From Danio rerio (Eukaryota; Chordata; Actinopteri; Cypriniformes; Danionidae): a DNA stretch of 64,000 nucleotides. Position 1 is the first letter of the stretch. Each line of letters begins with the position of its first letter. The notes beneath the pieces are model-generated. The model saw only the letters and a list, made by a program, of their open reading frames with translations. It was not told where the DNA came from and did not search any database. Positions 22,901 through 32,400 of the stretch are shown here, piece by piece. Made by a program: the position numbers and the translations under genes. The stretch is taken from the NCBI RefSeq assembly GCF_049306965.1, contig NC_133185.1, positions 39,015,501 through 39,079,500 on the forward strand, given 5' to 3'.

Positions 22901-24995
22901 TTCGCACGGTCGCATGGCCTTCGCCGTGGCTGACACCGACGCGCACCTCTCGAAAAATGTAATTACACATTGCAATGACGTGTAGCGCAAGCTCTGTGAT
23001 TGGTCGGCTTGGTAGCTGTGACGAGCGTGGGCGGTGCTGATAGCCGCAAGCCCGATGGAGCTAGTGTTTACAAGTGTTGAGTCCTTTGAAGGAGCTCCAG
23101 ATAGAAACTTTTGTTTTGTGTTTACCTTATGATTAAGGTTGTTGCACGTCCACCGATTCCATCCTCTGAGTAAGCGAGTTTTAGCTACTTCTACATCAAG
23201 GTAGCGTTCAGAAAAAACAAAACATCCATGAAGAAACTCGACACAGAGGAACATAAAAGCTTTCTGCCAGCTAGCGTTTCGGAAGTGTTATTGCAGAGCA
23301 ACACAAACAATGCGCAGAAGTATAAACGCACGGTTACGTACAAGGCAGGCGCCCTGGATTACGGTAATCACTCGACGCAGAAGTATACACCAGCCTTAAG
23401 CCGAATGAAAATTAATAAATGAAATAAAAAGGTGTTTAAATGTGTTTAAAAGGTGTTTAAATGTAGAATTTTGTGCACAGGTTTTGGCAAAGTTTTTTTT
23501 TTACAGTTTCTCGCTATAAACTAAAAAAAGGCAGTTTACAGCAGTACATTGTTTTAAAATCAACATTTAGATGCATATGTAAATGTTCTCTTAAAGGGAC
23601 AGTTCACCCAAAAATGAAAATTCTTGTTTACGTACATTTCACTTGTTCAAAACCTATTTATGAGTTTCTTTCTTCCGTTAAACATATAAGAGGATGTTTT
23701 TTAAAAATACTGGTTGCTGCATTCATTTACTTCCGTAGTTTTGTTTTTCAACTATTGAAGTGGATTAGTGCCATCAACCATTCTTCAAAATAACTTCTTT
23801 TGTGAATGAAAATTAATGAAACCAGCAAAAATAACTGCGGTGAGAAAACAGCAGTAAGGGATATAACAGAGGGGTCACAGTGGTAAGGAAAAGTAAATGT
23901 AAATGATAGTTTGCATGATAGTTGATTATTGAAGTATAATGGAGACTAAACACTCGATAGATCTTAGATTATAATTTGAATTATTTAATTATATATTATT
24001 AACATTATCTAATTAATCTAATATATTTTATCTAAAATAAAATAAACAATTTACAGATTTAAACAGTTTTAATGAAAGAACATGTGCTAATTATAATATA
24101 AATATATATGCAAATTATTATATAAATATTATTACGTTTATTGAATAATTAAATGTGTTTATACACACACAAATATATTAAATGTCATAGATGTAATTAT
24201 TACTATTATTATTAATTATTATTATTATTAATATTAATATTATTCATGGTCATTTTATAGATCGTTTACTTTTTTACAATATCTGCCAATTATCCTAGCT
24301 ATTTAGTTGTCCAACATCATCTTGTTTAAGATTTATTTTTTGCTACAGTAACACACTTGGAAAAGTTCTGACGAATCAAATTTACGCAGCTTCTATTTAA
24401 AGGCACAAAGCTCATGCTGTACACACACACATCCCCACGCAGCAGCTTAATTATTAAGCACAAAACTAGAGAAAGTTTGCTGACCTTAAAAAAAACTAGC
24501 ACACCGCTCTTCATCTGAGCTTTGGAAAATATTTGTTTACTATTCACAAAACATTGGCCTCATTTATCTTGGTATCTGAATTCGATTTATAGTTACGTCA
24601 TGAGTTCACTATGGTCATTTTCTAACCTCTGATCTGTTTTTTTTTTTTTTTTAGCATACATGCTGGATGCAGTGAATCTAAAAGGCTATTTTGCATACGC
24701 ATTCAGTGACCAGCGGGACCCAGGCTTTGGCATGTATGGTCACGTGCAGGAAGAGGTGATTTCAAAATCCTCACTGGGCCATTACAAAAACATTATCCGC
24801 CACAATGGCTTCCCAGCCCCAGGCACATCTCAGCATCAGTGTCCCCATGCTCCAGCTCAAGGATCGGGCCGATATGTCCTCACCAAGAAGCCTGTGGTCG
24901 GCTTTCTCTCTCTGGTGAGCTCCTGCATGCTCATCACTATGTGCCTTGTTATCTACTATGCATTTAAGAGGCACAAGTTAACCACCAAAAAATGA
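14208..24995 (+). CDS. kl: Klotho, FGF23 co-receptor (kl)
   Basis: Coding exons 14208-14933, 17433-17943, 19446-19714, 21558-22683 and 24655-24995 give 990 residues. The five-exon layout matches human KL (1012 residues). Klotho is a single-pass membrane co-receptor that lets FGF receptors bind FGF23, controlling phosphate and vitamin D balance. A hydrophobic signal peptide (residues 1 to ~21) begins [13 protein letters not shown]. Two glycosidase-like domains follow: KL1 (~35-470) and KL2 (~485-925). A transmembrane helix spans ~958-980 and the tail is short and basic. KL1 has Asn208 (TIDNPF) where an active glycosidase has its acid/base Glu, but keeps the nucleophile Glu383 (VVESGW). KL2 keeps Glu660 (TLNEPN) but has Ala849 (VMANGV) in place of the nucleophile. 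Human KL shows the same pattern, so this is a pseudo-glycosidase. The ATG sits in ACACCATGA, a good Kozak context. Confidence 0.97.
14934..15628. other. kl intron 1, proximal part
   Basis: AT-rich intron sequence; nothing recognised. Confidence 0.4.
15629..15906 (+). mobile_element. DANA SINE in kl intron 1
   Basis: Head GGCAGCACGGTGGCACAGTG and GTTCGAGCCCCGG, then an internal deletion to GTCCAAAGACATGC. The 3' body (CTGGAAGGGCATCCG, TGCTGGATAAGTTGGCGG) is complete up to the AATGAATGAAT tail. Confidence 0.9.
16515..17390 (+). mobile_element. GTCAGAATTATTAGCC-family element, interrupted
   Basis: Ends are ACAGTTGGAATTATTAGCCC on the left and TGACTTTAACTGTAT on the right. The interior has TTTGCCATGATAACAG, GCTTAAAGTGACATTTAAAG and ATGGTTTGTTCTGTAGACA. 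A reverse DANA SINE (16618-16964) splits it between the AACATATATTTAAAC and CATTTCTAAACAGAG blocks. Confidence 0.75.
16618..16964 (-). mobile_element. DANA SINE, near full length, reverse
   Basis: Runs from the tail (ATTCATTTATTAATTTTCC, TTCAGCTTAGTC) to the tRNA-like head (GCTGTGAGGCAATAGTGC, CACCGCGCCGCCCC). It is inserted into the older repeat at 16515-17390, so it is the younger of the two. Confidence 0.9.
18018..18330 (+). repeat. Interspersed repeat pieces in kl intron 2
   Basis: GGAGTATTGAAAAATCATACT (the 9110 family) is joined to TCAAGTCAAGCTTTAATGTC and GAGGAACGAAATGTTGTGTC, a phrase common in fish repeats. Ends are not resolved. Confidence 0.45.
18331..19445. other. Rest of kl intron 2
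   Basis: No exon or repeat recognised. The intron ends in a normal TTTCCAG acceptor. Confidence 0.4.
19796..20721 (+). mobile_element. Tc1-like transposon, internally deleted
   Basis: Lies in kl intron 3. Inverted repeats of about 75 bp start CTCTACCTGACAAAAG (left) and, reverse-complemented, CACTACCTCAGTCTTG (right). TA dinucleotides flank both ends (19794-19795, 20722-20723), the Tc1/mariner target. An 87-residue frame at 20025-20288 gives the C-terminal half of a Tc1 DDE transposase, with [10 protein letters not shown] (second Asp region) and [16 protein letters not shown] (final Glu). At 926 bp versus the usual ~1.6 kb, the N-terminal DNA-binding half is gone, so it is inactive. Confidence 0.93.
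19895..19935 (+). repeat. 41-base T homopolymer inside the Tc1-like element
   Basis: An uninterrupted T run just inside the left inverted repeat, at the place where the transposase 5' half is missing. Confidence 0.9.
20724..21557. other. Rest of kl intron 3
   Basis: Nothing recognised; a normal TTTATAG acceptor closes the intron. Confidence 0.4.
22870..23420. repeat. CpG-rich block in kl intron 4, probable repeat
   Basis: Distinctly CpG-rich against AT-rich flanks, with TGATTGGTCGGCTTGG, GAGCGTGGGCGGTGCTGATAG and an open frame of 64 codons at 23228-23422. The composition and phrase style resemble transposon promoter regions such as 45850-46000. No domain was recognised. Confidence 0.4.
23591..23810 (+). 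mobile_element. Angel-type element, 3'-truncated
   Basis: Begins TTAAAGGGACAGTTCACCC followed by AAAAATGAAAATTCTTG, the typical Angel end. The matching right end is missing. Confidence 0.75.
23811..24654. other. Rest of kl intron 4
   Basis: Very AT-rich, with ATTATTATT runs near 24200-24240. No gene recognised. The acceptor has a long T tract ending TTTAG. Confidence 0.4.
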
Positions 24996-25884
24996 TTGAT
25001 ACAGCTCTGCTGACAATTTTAATTTATTAAGTGGTTTTCTCATTACTGTAGGTCTCTTCACACTGTGCTTAACCCTGTGTTTTTGTTGTATTAAATCGGC
25101 ACGTGATGATAACCAGTTTATCCAAGTTAAAGTCAAGGAAAAGTCAAGGTTTTAAAACCCCTAAAATGTTCTGCCTTTACAGGTTAAAAAATCTTTATGT
25201 TTTTGAAACTATTGAAGACCACAGAAGTCAATCATTTATTTTAATCATTTAACCTGACATTAATTATTTTAACCTGTTTACTGTTTTAAAACATTATAAA
25301 TGCTTCTTAATATAAAACTTACTGTGTTTAATGGGGGGAAAAGATTGTTGTTTTTTACCCTGACATTTAAAAAAAAAAATTAGGGCAGTAATTACAATAC
25401 AGTAAATCCGATGTTTTTATGTGAGGTTATCATATAATCAGAATCTTATACCAGCCCATGCCTTGTACTAAACCCCAGTTTTAACCGCAGGTAAAGAAGT
25501 GTTTCATATTTGTGATTTAGAAGCACCAGTTCTGTGCTTAACCCTAAACATTCAGCCTGAAATTATATGGCCTTTGAATGTTACATTAAGACCACTCGTC
25601 ACTTATTTATGTCACAGAAACGGCATAAACTATATAGAAATTGGTGTTTTAGTGTTTAAAGGCAATAATGACAATTGTGATTAAATATAAAAATGCATCA
25701 GATGGAGTAAACAGGATTATATATCACAGGATTACATTTATCCAGAGTAAAAATGACCCAGGGTTAACTAATTCAGGTGTGAAAAGCCCTAATGTATGCT
25801 ATTTATAAAACGTAAATCTGCACAAATTGGGTTTTACCCCTTGCCATTCTCAAGCTAAAGATTTGGACTTTGGACTGGTGCTCA
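24996..25884 (+). other. kl 3' flank, probable 3' UTR
   Basis: Follows the kl stop. An ATTAAA variant poly(A) hexamer lies near 25091; no strong canonical signal was assigned. Text near 25130-25160 (AAAGTCAAGGTTTTAAAACC) matches 4930-4955, a small shared repeat fragment. Confidence 0.4.
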
Positions 25885-26170
25885 TTTAAAGAGATAGTTC
25901 ACCTGAAAAAATGATAGAAGGATTTGTCATAATGTACTCACTCTCAAGTGGTTCCAAACCTTTGTTAAAGTTTCTTTAATCTGTTGAACACTAAATAAGA
26001 TATTTTGAAGAATGTTTGAAACTGGCAGCCTTTGTCACGGACTACTAGTTTCTAACATAAATATCTTCTTTTGTTCAACAGAAGTAAGAACCAAAAACAG
26101 GTTTAGATCAAATGGCGGGTGAGTACATGATGAGAAAAGTTTTGTTTTTTGGGTGAACTATCCCCTTTAA
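25885..26170. mobile_element. Angel element, both ends present
   Basis: Left TTTAAAGAGATAGTTCACC and right GGTGAACTATCCCCTTTAA are inverted. The ~286-bp interior includes TTGTTCAACAGAAG and ACTCACTCTCAAG, typical of Angel. Confidence 0.85.
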
Positions 26171-26514
26171 TTGGGGGAGTTTGTAAAGTGGCAATCTAAA
26201 ACGTTCATTTCTCTGAATTAAATGTGTATAAATGAATACACATTTTTATAAACGAGTCCCCAGGATAGTTATGTAATGGCTAGCTTTAAAATCCTTATTT
26301 ATTTGTAAAAAGTAAGATATTTGCATTGTTTTGTCAAGTTTGCACGGCAGTTTGGTTTTTGCACGATAAAACATTTATAAGGGAAATGTATTGTATTTGT
26401 TTGGCATGTTATAGAGGTTCTTAGTATGATTAGTCTAAATAAGTGATGTTAAAGGGATAGTTCACCCAAAAATGAAAGCGTATTCACTATTTACCAAACT
26501 AAAAATATCTATAT

Positions 26515-26906
26515 CAGGGGTGTCCAAACTCTGTCCTGGAGGGCCAATGTCCTGCTGAGTTTAGCTGCAACTTGCTTCAACACACCAGCAAGTAAGTTTC
26601 TAGTACAGGGTTGTTCAGATCCGGTCCTGGAAGGCGAGCGTTCAGCATAGTTTAGCTGTATCCCCAATCAGACACACCCAAGCCAGTAATCAAGCACTTA
26701 CTTTGCTCACTTGAAATGTCCTGGCAGGTGTTTTGAGGAGAGTTGGAGCTAAATTTTTAAGGACACCGGCCCTCCCGGACTGAGTTTGGACACCTGTTTT
26801 AGTATATCTAGTAAGAGCTTGGTTAGCTGGTTCAGGTGTCTTGGATTGGGTTGGAGCTAAACTCTCCAGGACACCGGCCCTCCAGGAGTGCAAGTGGACA
26901 CCCCTG
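26515..26906. mobile_element. hAT-type MITE with CAGGGGTGTCC ends
   Basis: Ends CAGGGGTGTCCAAACT and GTGGACACCCCTG, flanked by the exact 8-bp duplication ATCTATAT (26507-26514, 26907-26914). The body has CCTGGAGGGCC and GGACACCGGCCCTCCAGGA. It is itself interrupted by a second copy of the family. Confidence 0.9.
26606..26796. mobile_element. Second copy of the same MITE, nested inside the first
   Basis: Starts CAGGGTTGTTCAGATCC and ends GTTTGGACACCTG, 191 bp. The flanks TTCTAGTA and TTTTAGTA (26598-26605, 26797-26804) match at 7 of 8 positions, as expected for an aged hAT target duplication. Confidence 0.85.
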
Positions 26907-27143
26907 ATCTATATCACACCTTCATGTGTTTCGTGTCAAACATGAAAGAAGATATTTTAAAAAACGCTAAAAACCTGTAACTATTGACTTCCATAGTAGG
27001 AAACACAAATATTGTCAATGGTTTCAGGTTTCCTGCATTCTTCATAATATCTCCTTTCATGTTTAACACAAGAAAAGAAGGTTAACGGGTAAAGTTGAGT
27101 ATGTGATGACAGAATTTTCATTTCTGGATGAAGCGTCTCTTTA

Positions 27144-27428
27144 GAACAGGTCATGTATTTTCTGATGTGTAAATTACATGATCACATGGGTATTAAATAA
27201 TTGTTAACTGTCTAATTGTCATCACAAGTCCACTTGTGTATCATTGCTTTTTAAGATTAACTGTAACTTATTTGCACTTTTTAAATGATTGTCTCTGAAG
27301 TTCCCAGTTTTCATTGTATTTGTGCTTTGTTGTCAATATTTTGCTTATTTCACACATATCCAGAATTCTGTACCCCTTTAACGACATTCCCAGTCACAAC
27401 AACCGGTCACAAACATTTGTAGATGTCT
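27144..27428. other. kl/rfc3 tail-to-tail spacer
   Basis: Short AT-rich sequence between the Angel element and the rfc3 3' end; nothing else recognised. Confidence 0.4.
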
Positions 27429-27434
27429 TTTATT
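27429..27434 (-). promoter_or_regulatory. Poly(A) signal of rfc3
   Basis: AATAAA on minus, 38 bases past the rfc3 stop codon. Confidence 0.7.
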
Positions 27435-27471
27435 ATGAAAAACAGTAATATAATCTCTCATTTACATTTCC

Positions 27472-29340
27472 TTAGAACATAAAGTTGTCAAGCCCATCTT
27501 CCATAAACTTCTTGTAGATGGCCATGAATTTTGCGACGAAGGCCTCCAGGTGGTAGATGGCTTTGTTGCCCAGCTGCAGTCTGTGTTCATAGTAGGCCGC
27601 CATCTGAGCCACTTCAGCCTTCAGGTGTCCATCACAGTTACTCAACAACTCAGTCACCAGACCCTAGAACACAATGCACATTTTATTTAACGCTCAAGTT
27701 AAAGTGCCAATAATTTCTTTATAATAAAATCAAGCAGCTCTACCTTCATGATGACTTCTGGTGGGATGCAGTGAGTTAGAAGTTCATACAATCGTGCACG
27801 AACTTCCAAAAGCCTGCAAATATGAATTAATTTAGTCTCCAGTATATGCAAATAAATAAAGCTGTGGTTAAAAAAAAAAAAAAGCATCGCTATTCTCTCT
27901 TGAATGGATTCTCTGGATATATATGAATGTTCAGACCTCTGAGGGCTTTGCTGGCTAACTATAGCATTAGCGGTCTCTCTGAGGTAAACCTCCCAGTCTG
28001 TCTCTGGGATGTCCTGGTCTGGAGAGAAGGGATACCTGCAGGAAGCACATTTGGGAACAGATTACAAGCATTGTATGTGTTTGGCGTACTCTTCAGGTGA
28101 GTTACTTTCAATCTGAGGCTGAAAATTCATTCTTAATTGTTTTTGTAGAAGTTAAAGTCTCTTACTGTTGAACTCTGCAGGCCTCGCACATCAGCAGGGC
28201 CTTACGGAGGTTACGGCCAGATTTCTCTGCGATTTGTTTGGCCAGTTCTGGAGGAAGCAGCAGACCCTCCTTCCTGCACACGCCTGACAGGACACTGCAC
28301 ACCTGAGAGGATGAAGGTTGGATTGTTTTCAGATGATGAATTTATGATGCTGGTCTAATATAAATATATATGTATGAGCAGTTGATGTCAGAATTATTAG
28401 CCCTCCTATTAAATTGTTTTTTATTTTTCCCCAATTTGTTTAACAGAGATTTTACTAATAATAAAACTCATTTCTAATTACTGATCTCTAGATATAAGAA
28501 AGATTATAGTATTCAGCTTAAAGTGAAATTTTAAGGATTAACTAGATTAATTAAGCAAGTTAGGGTAATAAGGCAAGTCATTGTGTAATAGTGGTTTGTT
28601 CTCTAGACAATCTGTAAAAAATATTGCTTAAGGTAGCAAATTATATTGACCTTACTATGGTTTTAAAAAATTGCTTTCATTCTAGTCGAAATAAAACAAA
28701 TAAGACTTTCTCCAGAAAAAAAAAGATAGGAAACATTTTGAAAATGTCCTTAATGCATTAAATATCACTTAAGAGACATTTGAAAAAAAAAATAATGCGC
28801 AGGAAGAGATAATAATTTTGCCCTCGTAATATACGCGACGGCACATCTGATTATTCAGCAGCGCATAATGCTTCAGAAATTCTACAATACTTATTTGGTC
28901 AATAAACTTTAGTTTATATGTATAATAATAATAATGCATTCCATTTGTAATGTGCCTTTTTAAACAAATTAATTTTCACCTTACATTTGGTTTTCACACC
29001 GAAATTATTGGTGATATATGCATATTATATATTTGTCAAATTTGTCAAGATAAGTTCTTCAGATGTAGAAAAAAATAGTTTATTAGAAAATTTAGCAAAA
29101 GGGTCAACAATTAATGGGTTGTACAGTAAAATTAAACATATAAAAACAACACCAATTTAAAAACGAAATAAATGAATGCCTTTTATGAAATATGACTAGG
29201 CCAACAATTTTAATAAATTGAATGCTGAATATAAAAGTAGGGCTGAATCATTTAAGCATCGACATCGCAATGTGTATATCCTCAATAATCTAATCACATG
29301 ATAAGATTATTTATTAAATATTAAAAAATAAAAATATTAC

Positions 29341-29402
<62 letters not shown>

Positions 29403-32400
29403 TGCAATGATGGCCATGTTATTTTATGTTTGGTTGTTAAATTTCTGTGCCTGAAATTAGAAGCACTGTTTATTTCACTTAATATATTCATTTCGAAATA
29501 TATATTGCAGCAAAACAACATATCGCAATGCCATATTTTTTCAATATCGTGCCGACCTAATACAAAGTATTCATTTCTTAAAATATAAAAGCTGGTATGC
29601 TATTAAAAACAGCAGTGGCGTGAAGTGTCTTTTTCACACTAAAGGCTTCAGCTTGCTGTTTTTGTTCTGATTAACGTTTGTCTCATTCTACTTGTACAAC
29701 AACACAAAGTGAATATGTTCTCTGATTATTCATGTTTACCTGATGAATATAAAACTACATCACTATAAACATTGACTCCACAATATATTGTTTCAGCAGT
29801 GATATCGCAACGTGCAAATCCACATTAATCACATCACAGAATCTGCAATGTCAGTTCTGTTTATTCATCCACTAGGAAATTTAAGTGGGATTACACATTG
29901 TGAAGTTTAACCTTATAAAGTGAAATTTGATTGCTTTGGTTGTTAAAGTCTATGACTGTGAGATTTGAAGTGTATGTGTATAAGAAATTATAACATTTTA
30001 ACAAAGATAGTTTATTTTTTATACAATGAATACTATGCAATGTTATTTATTTATATTTGATCGTTTAATTTCTGTACCTGAATACAGTTAGACTCATTCT
30101 AGAACATCATAAAACACTTTCTGCTTGATTTTATGCAGATTGTCGGTCCTACAAAATCATCCCGATCTATATAAAATGATGAATTCTTTTCAAATTTTGC
30201 CATGCAAATCATTGGATGAAGTTCACATCGCAATATATATTGAAAAACAAAACATCTCAATCTTTTTTTTTTCCAATATCATGCAGCCAATACGTGGCGA
30301 ATTGTGTTCACCATGGGTTTAGCTAATCGCAGTGCCTCAACAGGGCCCAGGCCTAGCCAAAAAAAATATTTGAGTGGGCACATGGCCTCGCTGCACCCTC
30401 ACCTCTTCCACACTTGGCAGAGGGACCCTCACAGCCAGACACCTGCTCCTGATGGGGGCGATTACTTTTGACGTGGAGTTACAGCAGAGGATCAGTCGAC
30501 AAGTGGCCATGTACTTCTCCATCGTACGGCGCAAGGCATGCTGGGCATCTTTAGTGAGGCGGTCCACCTCCGTGAGCAGCACCACTGTGAATAGATGAGG
30601 AAAACAGCTTAGTTATTCAGTGTATTCAGATAAATGATCTAACTTAATGAAAGAAGAAAGCCAAACCTTTGAACTCCCTCTGAGCGCTGGACTGAATCTG
30701 CTGAGACTGTGCGACTGTTTTTATCAGCTCCTGAATGACCACGCGGTCACTGTTCCCGGCATCACTGAGGAAAAAAAACACATAAGATGTGAAGAGTCAG
30801 ATAACACATAGAAATTAAAAACAGGAAATATTTAATTTCTGTTTATTTACATTTAACACCTATTATATGCAAGTGGTGCTCGCTGCAGAGCCATTTGAGG
30901 AGAGCTGAGCTCCAGCGAGGGGGAGCATGAGCTTGAGCTCCACCTTTTTTGCACTTCTTCTACGAGTGATGTCACTGGGGGTAGGGTTAGGGGTGGGGTT
31001 GGTGTAGCTCGCTGGAGCTCAGCTCTCCTCAAATGGCTCTGCAGCGAGCACCCTCTCATTATATGGGGGACTTGTAAATGTTAAGAGCTTTGAAAATACA
31101 TTTCAAATGAGAAGAATATAGTCAAATAATAATATCATCTTCATCAGTGGTACCCAAAGTGGGGGTCGCTACTCACCTGGGGAGGCGCTTGGTGATTTCC
31201 AAAAATTTAATTCATTTAGTTAAACTATTAGAATTACCATTTTTTATTCACAGCCTACAAAAGACAATAATAGTCCATTTTTATAAACCTTTTTTTTAAA
31301 TTGGATTGTGACCCCTGGGGTGTTTACATTTATATTAAAGACACAGCAATAGTGTGAGATGCAGCAGATTCATTTTAAGGCACCAGGTTAAACTTTGACA
31401 ACTTTGGATGTAATGTAATGTATTTTTTATTTAGTGCCATGTCAGCAACCAAGGCTATCTTCATGGCAGGAATCTTTCAACAATAAATATACAATTTAAA
31501 AATTAACAAACAAAATAAAACATAAATTTAATAAGATTTTTTGTGTTAATACATGATAAAAATTCTAAAATCTTTTCTGGTTTCACTTTGTCAAAAATGT
31601 CCTTAAAAGAGTTCATTTCATAAAAAGTCCTTCTGGAATCAGTAAAAGCAGGACAGTCCAGTAAAATAAGTTTTATAGTAAGAGGAGTTTTGCAGCACAA
31701 ACACTGAGTAGGGTTTTCACCTTGGAGCAAAAAACCATGTGTAATTCTCGTATGCCCAATACGACATCTGGTAAAAACTACTTGATCAAATCGATTCTTA
31801 AAATGTCTTAAAATTCTGTGTGAAATTTCAGGTTGGATTTCATGTAGTTTATTGTTTTCTAATGCATCCCATTCCTTTTGCCACTTGTTTAAAATGTAAG
31901 CGTTGATAAAAGGTTTCATCTCTGACGGAGGAATTTGGCATTTGTTCACTACTTGCTTCAAAGCATCTTTAGCAGCTGCATCAGCTCGCTCATTTCCTAA
32001 AAGTCCGACATGTCCAGGAACCCGACAACTTTGGAAGATGGTCTACTAGTAGCGGTTTCAAAATTACACCAAGAATAGACTTGGGCCTATGAACCCTTTT
32101 CTTTGTTGCTGCTAGAAGGGCACCATAGTGACCAGCGTTTCCGGTAGGATGCTTAGAACTTCCATTTACAGCATTGACAACAGGTAAATCTTGATCCGAA
32201 AATGGTTGACAACACTGTTTTGTGTGGCTTACAGAGTGTTTTTGTGATCCACAATGTGTATTTTTAAAGGTGTGTGTTAAAGCCGATATTCTTCTGTCAA
32301 ATGCGGTTTAAGCACAAGAGAAAATCCTTCTCCACCTTTAGTGTCTGCTGTCATATAAGCTGTATTTCAGCGTCAGTGTTCTCGACTTGTCAGCTGTTCT

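Larger units (their letters stand above)
26450..27143. mobile_element. Angel element interrupted by nested MITEs
   Basis: Left end TTAAAGGGATAGTTCACCC; right end GGATGAAGCGTCTCTTTA, diverged. The host sequence resumes at 26915 after a 392-bp insertion. Confidence 0.8.
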
